Shown in pieces: positions 9,382 to 17,157 of a stretch of 44,449 nucleotides of DNA. How positions within the stretch are numbered: the first letter of the stretch is position 1; each line of letters begins with the position of its first letter. The DNA comes from Candidatus Anaerobiospirillum merdipullorum (lineage in GTDB: Bacteria > Pseudomonadota > Gammaproteobacteria > Enterobacterales > Succinivibrionaceae): contig JAHLFG010000094.1 in the NCBI GenBank assembly GCA_018883895.1, positions 1-44,449 on the forward strand, written 5' to 3'. A program made the translations under genes and the position numbers. The notes beneath the pieces are model-generated. The model made no database searches. It was not told where the DNA came from and was given only the letters and a program-made list of their open reading frames with translations.

Positions 9382-12159
9382 ATGGAATTACAAGCTAAGA
9401 CTTTTGCACAAGTAAGTCAGGCTACACAGGAGACCAGGCTTTGGGTCGAGCGCGAACGTGTGAATAGTACTGACTTACAGCAAGAAGCTGATGCCTTAAA
9501 CACCCGTTTGGCGCGCGCTTATACCTGCGCCCAGGCTTGCGCTCAAGTCATGCAAGCCAATACCACCTTAGGCGTCTTTGGCGCCTCACAGGCAGGCAAG
9601 AGTTATTTGGTATCCCGTTTGGCAGCCGGAGAAGATGGTCAATTGACGGCGCAGTGGGATGGCCATACGATTGACTTTTTAACCCATGTCAATCCGCCGG
9701 GGCATGATCAAGAAGCCACCGGCTTTGTCACCCGTTTTACCCATCATGCCGCCCCAGGGATTAAGGGCTACCCCATTCGCGTACGGGTATTTCGCGAATG
9801 TGAAATTGCGATGTTGCTCATTAATTCATTTTTCAATGATTTAGAGCAAAATGATATTAGCTTTGACTTATCTCCCACCACCTTGCAGGGGCATTTGGAT
9901 AAATGTAGGGAATTTGCTGCCGCGCATCCTTTGGGGGATGAGGGCAATTACTTTAGCTTTGAGGATGTGGTACAGACGGCTGACTATGTCAGCACCCACA
10001 GCGGCGGGCGTTTACATGAGCTTAATGCCGACAGCGATTTTTGGCTGCAGGCACGGGCCTTATTCCCGCGTTTGAACTTAGAAGGGCGGGCGCTGTTCTT
10101 CTCCTTTTTCTGGAAAAACTGTCAGGCCTTTAACTTACTCTATACCCGCGTCGGGCGTGAGCTGCTCAAATTAAAGGGGGCAGAGGAAATTTATGCGCCG
10201 CTTTCGACCTTTGTGCAGGAGCAAGATGGCAAATTAATGCAACGGGCCAATGGCACCATTATCTGTATTTCGGCGCTCAAGCACTTATTTGAAGATAGTG
10301 ATCTGCAAGAGATCTGCCTTGATAGCAGTGGTACTCAAAAGGCCATCCTCCCTTTGCCGGTCTTGGCCGCTATCAGTGTGGAAATGACCTTCCCCTTATC
10401 CGGCTCTTGCCCGATTGATGAGTTTGATGTCTTAGACTTTCCGGGGGCGCGGGAGCGGCGTAAAGATCAATTACGGCGCTTTTTAGAGGATGAAAAGAAT
10501 ATGCAACCCGGGCAACCGACGCCCTTTATGCGTGAGCAGGGTTCAGAGTTCATTCGTCGTGGTAAGGTTGCCTATCTTTTTGATCGCTACTCTCAGCGCC
10601 GTGAGGTCGATGTCTTGCTCTTTTGCATCGGTGTCAATGCCCAGCAAGAAGTAAGCTCTATTGTGCCGATTTTAAATAATTGGATTGAGCTAAATGCAGG
10701 TAAGACCCCGCAGGAGCGCGCGAGCATAAAATACCCGCCGCTTTTGTGTGCTTTAACCCGTTTTGATGCCATTTACTCACGGCAAATTGATTTATTAAGT
10801 ACCGGCAAGCCTAGCACTACCGCAAAGGAAATGAGCAATGCCCTAGAGCGCTTGTCTGCCCAAGGTTGGCTTAACAATTGGGATGGCACGCCTTATTGCC
10901 ACTTCTATCCGGCAAGACGGCCTAATTTGGGAAATATCCCGTGGCTTATAATGCAAGATGGGCAGGAAGTAGGCGTAAATCCTGACTTTGCGCCCTTAGT
11001 TTCACAGGTGACGCAAGAGCTCTTGGCCGATGACTTATTTGTCGAGCGCGTAGTCAAGCCGCAAGAGGCCTTGCAGGCGCTATTAAGTCCCGATGGCGGC
11101 GTCGATCGCATCTGTCAGGAATTACTGCGGCACTATAAATTAAGCGCGCAAGTGCGGGCACAGCGTTGCAGTGGGGAGTTATTGCGCGAGCTTAGCTTAA
11201 TTGTCGCTACGCTTAAGACCTATGCGCGCGCCGATGGCGATGAGGCGGTGGCGGCTTTAAAGCAAGAGGCCTTGGAACTTGGCAATGCTTTTTTACAGAT
11301 CTTTCAAATCGCGCGCGTCTTTGGCCTGTTACGCTCCGCTTTAAGCCTGCCGCATGCGCAGCTTGCTGAGCTTTATAATGCGCATTTTAGTGCCGGCGAC
11401 AATGCGCGGCGCTTTGCCCGTGATGCGGTGCAACTTTATCGTGAGCGCGTGACTAATCTGCCAGATAGCGTGGCAGGGCAGCGTATAGCACGTGAAGTGG
11501 GTATTGGCTGGGAGAGTAAGCGCGAGAATTTAACCTTATTGCCCGATGCCGCGACACGCTTTGCTTTCTTTAAAGAGCCTGGCGCTGCTACCGCCTGGAA
11601 GGATCGCGCGGCGGTAGAAAAGGGCGTGCGGCAATTATTAAAGCGCTTGTGCACGCAGATTTTAGATTTATCCCAAAGTGACAAATGTGCGCTCGAGGCG
11701 CGCCTTACTGACTTATTGCAGCGCTGTGATGATAAGAACGGGGCACGCGAAACTCGTCGGGCGGTGCAAGTGGCACAATGTGCCCGCTTTTTAAGTGATT
11801 TTTCCACCCATTTGGGAGTGGAAATTTTACAGGCGGGCAATACCCCGCAGCGCTTCTTTAAGCTTGATTTAAACTTAGGTGAAGGGGCCTTTACCTTAGA
11901 CAGTGCCGGGCAGAGCGTGCCTACAGGAGAGCATTTATTGCGCCTTGCGGTAAAGCGCGATCCGTTGATGTTCCCGGTGCCCTTTATTGATGAAGTGGCG
12001 CAACAGGGCGAATTTCAATTGTGTGTCGATTACTTCAATGCCCTGGCCTTTGCCATGATGAATGTCAATGCCATGGGTACCGGGGAGACAGAAAGTGACT
12101 TTACCCCCGATGCCAATCGACAATTATTAGCCTACATTAGCGCGTTGCAACTAAACTAA
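9382..12159 (+). CDS. srfC: SrfC-family P-loop protein (GTPase-like)
   Basis: 925 aa, in the place normally held by srfC directly after srfB. A Walker A/G1 motif GASQAGKS lies at 67-74, a G3-like DFPG at 352-355 after a hydrophobic strand, and a TRFD (G4-like) at 459-462. The long spacing between G1 and G3 suggests a large insert in the NTPase core. The C-terminal half is helical. There is no signal peptide or membrane segment, so it is expected in the cytoplasm or membrane-associated through partners. The arrangement resembles dynamin-like or other large GTPases, but nucleotide preference is not shown by sequence alone. Its ATG has an upstream GGAG. The next gene starts 9 bases after its stop, indicating coupled expression. 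Confidence 0.85.
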   Translation: MELQAKTFAQVSQATQETRLWVERERVNSTDLQQEADALNTRLARAYTCAQACAQVMQANTTLGVFGASQAGKSYLVSRLAAGEDGQLTAQWDGHTIDFLTHVNPPGHDQEATGFVTRFTHHAAPGIKGYPIRVRVFRECEIAMLLINSFFNDLEQNDISFDLSPTTLQGHLDKCREFAAAHPLGDEGNYFSFEDVVQTADYVSTHSGGRLHELNADSDFWLQARALFPRLNLEGRALFFSFFWKNCQAFNLLYTRVGRELLKLKGAEEIYAPLSTFVQEQDGKLMQRANGTIICISALKHLFEDSDLQEICLDSSGTQKAILPLPVLAAISVEMTFPLSGSCPIDEFDVLDFPGARERRKDQLRRFLEDEKNMQPGQPTPFMREQGSEFIRRGKVAYLFDRYSQRREVDVLLFCIGVNAQQEVSSIVPILNNWIELNAGKTPQERASIKYPPLLCALTRFDAIYSRQIDLLSTGKPSTTAKEMSNALERLSAQGWLNNWDGTPYCHFYPARRPNLGNIPWLIMQDGQEVGVNPDFAPLVSQVTQELLADDLFVERVVKPQEALQALLSPDGGVDRICQELLRHYKLSAQVRAQRCSGELLRELSLIVATLKTYARADGDEAVAALKQEALELGNAFLQIFQIARVFGLLRSALSLPHAQLAELYNAHFSAGDNARRFARDAVQLYRERVTNLPDSVAGQRIAREVGIGWESKRENLTLLPDAATRFAFFKEPGAATAWKDRAAVEKGVRQLLKRLCTQILDLSQSDKCALEARLTDLLQRCDDKNGARETRRAVQVAQCARFLSDFSTHLGVEILQAGNTPQRFFKLDLNLGEGAFTLDSAGQSVPTGEHLLRLAVKRDPLMFPVPFIDEVAQQGEFQLCVDYFNALAFAMMNVNAMGTGETESDFTPDANRQLLAYISALQLN

Positions 12160-12168
12160 GGAGCAAGC

Positions 12169-13266
12169 ATGAGAGCTTCAATTAATTTAGCGCAAGGCCA
12201 AGCCATCTTGACGCTGACTGAATTTGCTGACGACGGCTTTGCCGTCATGCCCAATGATGGCATTGGGGTACAGATGATGGCCTCGGCCGGCAGTACCTCG
12301 TGTATCAAGCATTGGCCACAAGAGAGTGATGGCTATGCTTTACTGTATGTGCACAATGCCAGTTTTGCCAAGATTGACCTTACCTTAAGCCGTGAAGCCA
12401 TTGAGGCCTTGGTGGCAAGTAATGCCCAGACTGGCTTTATGCGGGTACGCTTCCCCGATGGCAATACCCGCACCTGCGATGTCAATGTGCTCTGTGATTT
12501 GTCCGCACTCTTACAGGCCTCCGCGCAAGCGCCTACAGGCGGGATAAGTCAGAGCACAGTGCAAAGTGAGCCTGCGGCGCAAGCAACGCCTGCACAGACG
12601 GCGGCGGCAAGTAGCGTAAGCACGGCTCCAGCGCCTAAAAGCAATAAGCTTATATTCATTATTTTGCTTGCCGTCTTACTCTTGGCCTTAATCGGTGGTT
12701 TACTGTGGTTCTTCTTAGGGCGCGATAGCGCTCCGGCAAGTGCCCCCACTGAGCCGGTGGCCGTAAGTGAAAGTGTCCCCGAGATAGCGCCTACGGTTGC
12801 CCCGGAGCCAGAGCCTGAGCCTGAGCCAGCTTTGGCTCCAGTAACGGAGCCTAGCCCTGCTCCGGTAGAGGCCAACACCAACACCCCCGCACCGGCAACG
12901 GCAGTCAGCGGGCCGTGTGAGTTAAATAATGCCCACAGTGATGGCGAGATTTTGCAAAATTGCCTGGCAAGCAAACCTAAGGCTCCGGCGCTGCTTACTT
13001 TGGCCCAACAGGCGGTGCAAGCTGAGCGCTGTGATTTGGCCGCGCGCTTGTTAATGAGTCAGGCGCGGGCGCAAGGTGGGGACTTTGCCCTGCTTTTGGC
13101 GCAGTATTTTGATCCCAATGAAAAAACGGGGAGCTCTTGCTTTAAGAAAAGTGCTGACGATGCCATCTATTGGTATCAAAAGGCTCAAGCTAACGCAGGT
13201 CCGGCACAAACTAAAGCAAAAACGGCTTTAGAGCGTTTACAGGCATCAGGTGGAGGACAACAATAA
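12169..13266 (+). CDS. Single-pass membrane protein with Pro/Glu linker and Cys-containing helical C-terminus
   Basis: 365 aa of unknown family. Residues 1-120 form a beta-rich globular domain likely in the cytoplasm. An Ala/Gln/Thr-rich linker follows, then one transmembrane segment at about 161-185 ending in WFFLG. An EPEPEPEP-type linker leads to a C-terminal helical repeat region (about 250-365) resembling short Sel1/TPR-like repeats, with the last repeat reading DDAIYWYQKAQA. Four cysteines in that region fit disulfides in the periplasm. The layout (globular domain, helix, proline-rich linker, Cys-rich end) is shared with two later proteins in the operon. The AAGGAGCAAGC before its ATG is a strong ribosome site. 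Its TAA overlaps the next ATG (TAATG). It is probably a trans-envelope scaffold, which is inference. Confidence 0.8.
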   Translation: MRASINLAQGQAILTLTEFADDGFAVMPNDGIGVQMMASAGSTSCIKHWPQESDGYALLYVHNASFAKIDLTLSREAIEALVASNAQTGFMRVRFPDGNTRTCDVNVLCDLSALLQASAQAPTGGISQSTVQSEPAAQATPAQTAAASSVSTAPAPKSNKLIFIILLAVLLLALIGGLLWFFLGRDSAPASAPTEPVAVSESVPEIAPTVAPEPEPEPEPALAPVTEPSPAPVEANTNTPAPATAVSGPCELNNAHSDGEILQNCLASKPKAPALLTLAQQAVQAERCDLAARLLMSQARAQGGDFALLLAQYFDPNEKTGSSCFKKSADDAIYWYQKAQANAGPAQTKAKTALERLQASGGGQQ

Positions 13267-15233
13267 TGCGTAAGTTTTTAGGCTTTTGCGTCGCCGTCGT
13301 GGCTGCCGTGGCGTTTAATGCTCAGGCCGCGGCGCCTTTGTTAATGGAAGGCAAGAGTACTTTGTATCAGCGCGTGTTAACGACGCCGGAGTGTCGTTTA
13401 TTGGCCACGCCCGATGCGCCTACCGGCACTATCGTGCCGGCCTTTACGCGCTATTACGTCTATGCCCGCAGGGATGATGGCAAATTACAGGTAGGCCCGG
13501 ATACCAGCGGTAAGATTAGCGGCTTTATTGACAGTAAGTGCGCCATTGATTGGAAGATGCAACTTGCCTTGCTCTTTACTAATCCGGCCGATCGCAAGCG
13601 GGCGCTGATTTTTGCCGATAAAACCAAACTTGATGACATCATTACCGCCGATGATTCCGCGGCGGCGGTGGCACCCTTATATCAGTCTTTAGAGCAGCAA
13701 GGTAAGGCTGATGGGGTGGTGGCCCAAGAGCCTAGTGAATACATCGATTATAAAAAGCAGTTTTACTTACTGCCCATTTTAGAGAGCGAAGAAAATTGGT
13801 TTGCCGATGACAGTCCGGTGCTTAATTTAAAGATTGCCTCAGTCTCTAAAAATGATGCGGTTGCCTCAGGCGTAAGCACTGGGCAAGGGCAAGCTGCAAC
13901 TAAAGCAAATAGCAGCAAGCAGACGGCTTCATCGGCTATCACCACCTTTAAAGCAGCGATTGTCTTTGTCATCGACTCTTCCATCTCGATGCAACCCTAT
14001 ATTGATAGAACCAAGCAAAGCATCGAAAAGATTTATCAGCGTTTAGAGCAGGCGGGGCTTAGCGATTATGTCAGCTTTGGTTTGGTCTCCTTTAGAGCTG
14101 ATACGCGCAAAGTACCGGGCCTTGAATATACGTCAAAGCTCTTTGTAAGTCCTGGACAGGCTAAGAATGGCGCTGAATTTGCCGCTAAGGTCAAGGACTT
14201 AAATCAAGCTAAGGTCTCAAGTGCGCTCTTTGATGAAGATGCTTATGCCGGTATCAATACGGCCTTGCAACAGGTCAATTGGCAGCAATTTGGCGGGCGC
14301 TATATTGTGCTGATTACCGATGCCGGAGCGATTGAAGGCAGTAACGAGCAATCTTCTACCGGTCTTGATGCGGCGCAATTGCGCCTGGAGGCTGAGCATC
14401 AGGGCGCAGCCATTTATGCCTTGCACCTTTTAACTAAGGCCGGGCAAAAAGATCATGCCAAAGCCGCGGCACAGTATCAGGATTTGACCTTCAATCAGGT
14501 TTTGCAAAAGCCCTTGTACTATGCAGTTAACGCCGGCTCGGTGCAGGAATTTGGTCAGCGCATTGATGAGTTGGCCGCCTCCATTTCCGCGCAAGTAGAG
14601 CTCTCCTCCCAAGGTAAGTTGGCCGCCGGCTCGGCTGCCGCCGCTCCTACTAAGGGCGAAGATAGCATGCAGGAAGATACGCGTAAATTGGGCCTGGCGA
14701 TGCAATTGCGTTATTTGGGCTCGGTTACCGGCACTAAGGCCCCGAGCGTGTTTTCAGGCTTCATGGCCGATCATGATTTAACTTATCATCAAAAGCCGGT
14801 GTGCACGCCGGTGGTCTTACTTACCAAGGCGCAATTAAGTGACTTAAAGGATGTGGTGCAAGGGGTGATGGATGCGGCCGTGCAGGGCATGTTGTCTGCT
14901 GACACCATGTTTGCGCAAATTAAGTCGCTGGCTGCCTCCTTAGGCCGTGATCCCAGTCTCTTGACCGATAAGCAAAGCTTTACCATTGCGCAAAGTGGTC
15001 TTTTAGGCGAGTACTTAGATGAGCTGCCCTACAAGAGCGCCATTGCCTCGATTAGCGAGGACTCTTGGGCAGCGATGGGACCGCAAGAGCAGGATGCGCA
15101 AATTCGCGCCTTGGAGAGCAAGCTTAAATATTACGAGCAGATGAACGCCGATGTCGATCGCTGGGTACAGTTATCCCCCGGCGCTGATGCGGCGGAGGAT
15201 GTTTATCCGGTACCCTTGGAGGCTTTGCCTTAA
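13266..15233 (+). CDS. Secreted vWA-domain protein, resembles the periplasmic part of PpkA
   Basis: 655 aa. A Sec signal peptide (MRKFLGFCVAVVAAVAFNAQAA) is followed by a compact, possibly SH3-like domain (about 25-100; GKSTLYQRVLTTPECRLLA). The vWA domain spans about 229-440, with a MIDAS motif DSSIS at 237-241 and a conserved threonine/aspartate pattern further on. A helical C-terminal region of about 170 residues follows. From memory, the TLYQRVLT segment and the VFVIDSS.SMQPYI segment resemble the C-terminal periplasmic half of the type VI-associated kinase PpkA, but here there is no kinase domain and no membrane helix. Start and stop overlap both neighbours (TAATG), so translation is coupled. 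It precedes TagT/TagS/TagR-like genes. A plain periplasmic vWA adaptor is the alternative. Confidence 0.8.
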   Translation: MRKFLGFCVAVVAAVAFNAQAAAPLLMEGKSTLYQRVLTTPECRLLATPDAPTGTIVPAFTRYYVYARRDDGKLQVGPDTSGKISGFIDSKCAIDWKMQLALLFTNPADRKRALIFADKTKLDDIITADDSAAAVAPLYQSLEQQGKADGVVAQEPSEYIDYKKQFYLLPILESEENWFADDSPVLNLKIASVSKNDAVASGVSTGQGQAATKANSSKQTASSAITTFKAAIVFVIDSSISMQPYIDRTKQSIEKIYQRLEQAGLSDYVSFGLVSFRADTRKVPGLEYTSKLFVSPGQAKNGAEFAAKVKDLNQAKVSSALFDEDAYAGINTALQQVNWQQFGGRYIVLITDAGAIEGSNEQSSTGLDAAQLRLEAEHQGAAIYALHLLTKAGQKDHAKAAAQYQDLTFNQVLQKPLYYAVNAGSVQEFGQRIDELAASISAQVELSSQGKLAAGSAAAAPTKGEDSMQEDTRKLGLAMQLRYLGSVTGTKAPSVFSGFMADHDLTYHQKPVCTPVVLLTKAQLSDLKDVVQGVMDAAVQGMLSADTMFAQIKSLAASLGRDPSLLTDKQSFTIAQSGLLGEYLDELPYKSAIASISEDSWAAMGPQEQDAQIRALESKLKYYEQMNADVDRWVQLSPGADAAEDVYPVPLEALP

Positions 15234-15967
15234 TGGGAAGAGGGGTCAGTATCCGCGCCTTGGAGTATCGCTATCCCGGGGGTTTTAGCGTCAGTGTGCC
15301 GTGCCTGGAGTTAAGCCCCGGGGTGCCGGCGGCTTTAACCGGGATCTCAGGCAGTGGCAAATCTACCGTGGTGGAGTGCATCGGCCTGTTAAAGCATGGG
15401 AGCTGTACCCGCTTTATCTTGGGAGATAGCGATGTGCTCGCCGTGGAAAGTGAGGCGCAGCGCGCCCACTTACGCCAAGGGCAGATTGGCTTTATGCCCC
15501 AAAGTGGCGGTTTGGTGGCCTTTTTAACCGTGCGCGAGAATTTGCAGGTGCAAATTATGTTGGCCTTAAAGGCCCGCGGCATAACGCAAAATAAGGCCCC
15601 GGCCTTGTTGCAACAAGCCAAAGAAGTGGCAGCTGCTTTGGGCATTGCGGATTTACTTAATAAATATCCCCATCAATTGTCGGTGGGGCAAAGACAGCGC
15701 GCGGTCTTTTGCCGTGCCGTGAGCGCACAGCCGCAACTTCTGCTCATTGACGAGCCCACCGCGGCCTTAGATCCGGCCAAAGCGCGCGTGCTCTTTTCCT
15801 TAATTGCACAGATTTGTCGGGATTTACAGTGTTGTGCCTTAGTGGTGACCCACGATGTGCGCAATGCCGCCTTGTTTAAGACGCACTATGCTTTAGATGA
15901 AGCGGCCTCCAATGGAGAGCATAGTGTCTTTGCCCTGCAGTCTGCGGAGGGCATATGTCCTGCCTGA
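15233..15967 (+). CDS. ABC transporter ATP-binding protein, MacB/LolD type (TagT-like)
   Basis: 244 aa nucleotide-binding subunit. Walker A GISGSGKST is at 37-45, the Q-loop glutamine at 90 (FMPQSGG), the signature motif LSVGQ at 149-153 (one change from LSGGQ), Walker B LLLIDEP at 169-175 with catalytic E174, and the H-loop histidine at 207 (VVTHD). The ATG overlaps the preceding TAA, and the gene overlaps the permease by 13 bases, so the two are a pair. No substrate can be read from the sequence. The company of a FtsX/MacB-like permease and a secreted FGE-like protein matches the TagT-TagS-TagR group that signals envelope events to type VI secretion in Pseudomonas. A LolD-like lipoprotein mover or a mechanotransmitting ABC pair are related possibilities. 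Confidence 0.88.
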   Translation: MGRGVSIRALEYRYPGGFSVSVPCLELSPGVPAALTGISGSGKSTVVECIGLLKHGSCTRFILGDSDVLAVESEAQRAHLRQGQIGFMPQSGGLVAFLTVRENLQVQIMLALKARGITQNKAPALLQQAKEVAAALGIADLLNKYPHQLSVGQRQRAVFCRAVSAQPQLLLIDEPTAALDPAKARVLFSLIAQICRDLQCCALVVTHDVRNAALFKTHYALDEAASNGEHSVFALQSAEGICPA

Positions 15968-17154
15968 TATTGGCCTGGCGTGATTTGCGCTTTAATGCCG
16001 GGATGAGTAGTTGTATTGTGCTAGCGCTGTGTGCCGTGCTCACCCCCTTACTGATTATCTTTGGTCTGCGTACCGGAGTACTGGCGCATTTGGAGGCAAA
16101 TTTAACTTCAAGCCCCGTCAATTTAGAGTTAAAACTGACCGGTAACTATCAATTAAAGCCAGACTTTATTAAAGCTTTACAACAAGATCCAGCGGTGGCC
16201 TTTGTCGTTCCCTTAACGCGCAGCTTAAGTGTCGGTTGTAATCTACGTGCCCCGCACGGCCGCTTGTCCGGGGTAAGTGCCATTCCCACCGCCGCAGGCG
16301 ATCCGCTCTTAGTGGCCGCGCATTTGCCGCCTGCCACAGATGACAGTGCTATCTATGTGTCAGCTAGTGTGGCGCAAAAGGCGCAACTTCAGGTCGGTGA
16401 TAGCGTAACTTTATCCGTGCAACGCGAGCTTGAGGGTAAGCAACAGGCCGCGCGGGCGAGCTTTGAGGTTAAGGGCATCTTAAGTCGTGCTCTGCTGCCT
16501 ACCGATAGCATCCTCGTCACCGTCCCGGTCATTCTGGCGATGGAGGACTATCGCGATGGCTTTGAACCGGCCATTTTTAGTGATAACTCCAAACCCAATA
16601 CCACGCGCCAATATTTTGCTAAGGTGCGCCTTTATGCGCGCGATATTTATGCTGTCGAGCCCTTAGTGGAGCGCTTAGAGCAGGCAGGGATCAGCACGCA
16701 CTCCAAGATAGCGCAAATCTCCGAGCTTAAGGCCATTAACCGTGCCCTTTCTGCCATTGTACAGGTCATTACGGCCGTGACTTTGGTAGGCGGCATCGGC
16801 GCTTTATGGGGCCTTTTAAGCGCGGCTTTGGCCTTAAAGCGAGAGAGCTTTGCCATGCTGCGTTTAATGGGCTTTACTCCGGGGATGGTTTATCTTACCG
16901 CTTGGCTTGAAAGTTTAATCTTAGGCCTGTGCGGGGTGGCCATATCGGCGCTGTTATGTAAATTAGGCTCTCTTATCTTGCAGCAATTATTTGCCGCCAT
17001 CTTAGGGGGCAGTCAATTGTCCTTTTTAACCTTAGCGCAGTGGGGCTATTTTGCCTTGGGCGCACTCGTCGTGTTAACGCTGCTAACTTTAGGGGCGGTA
17101 AAACGGCAATTATTGGCGCAAACGCCGGCGGCGATTATGCGCCGGGGAGAATGA
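15955..17154 (+). CDS. ABC permease of the MacB/FtsX type (TagS-like)
   Basis: 399 aa. One transmembrane helix lies near the N-terminus (about 20-42), followed by a large soluble periplasmic domain (about 45-265). Three helices occupy the C-terminal third (about 270-385), the standard FtsX/MacB/LolCE topology. A GGAGG ribosome site ends inside the ATPase gene and decides the ATG at 15955. It works with the ATPase at 15233-15967. In this permease class ATP hydrolysis usually drives movement of the periplasmic domain and not solute passage, which fits a signalling or lipoprotein-related role. Its position between the ATPase and the FGE-like gene is the tagT-tagS-tagR order reversed relative to what I recall for Pseudomonas (tagQ-R-S-T), so orthology needs testing. 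Confidence 0.85.
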   Translation: MSCLILAWRDLRFNAGMSSCIVLALCAVLTPLLIIFGLRTGVLAHLEANLTSSPVNLELKLTGNYQLKPDFIKALQQDPAVAFVVPLTRSLSVGCNLRAPHGRLSGVSAIPTAAGDPLLVAAHLPPATDDSAIYVSASVAQKAQLQVGDSVTLSVQRELEGKQQAARASFEVKGILSRALLPTDSILVTVPVILAMEDYRDGFEPAIFSDNSKPNTTRQYFAKVRLYARDIYAVEPLVERLEQAGISTHSKIAQISELKAINRALSAIVQVITAVTLVGGIGALWGLLSAALALKRESFAMLRLMGFTPGMVYLTAWLESLILGLCGVAISALLCKLGSLILQQLFAAILGGSQLSFLTLAQWGYFALGALVVLTLLTLGAVKRQLLAQTPAAIMRRGE

Positions 17155-17157
17155 GCA

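Noticed and set aside
11436..11840. Antisense open frame of 134 codons inside srfC
   Set aside because: Arg/Ser/Cys-rich composition typical of a shadow frame, fully inside a well-supported gene.
12549..12974. Antisense open frame of 141 codons on the minus strand
   Set aside because: It lies opposite the linker and membrane helix of the 365 aa protein, with low-complexity Gly/Ser repeats produced by the EPEP-coding stretch.
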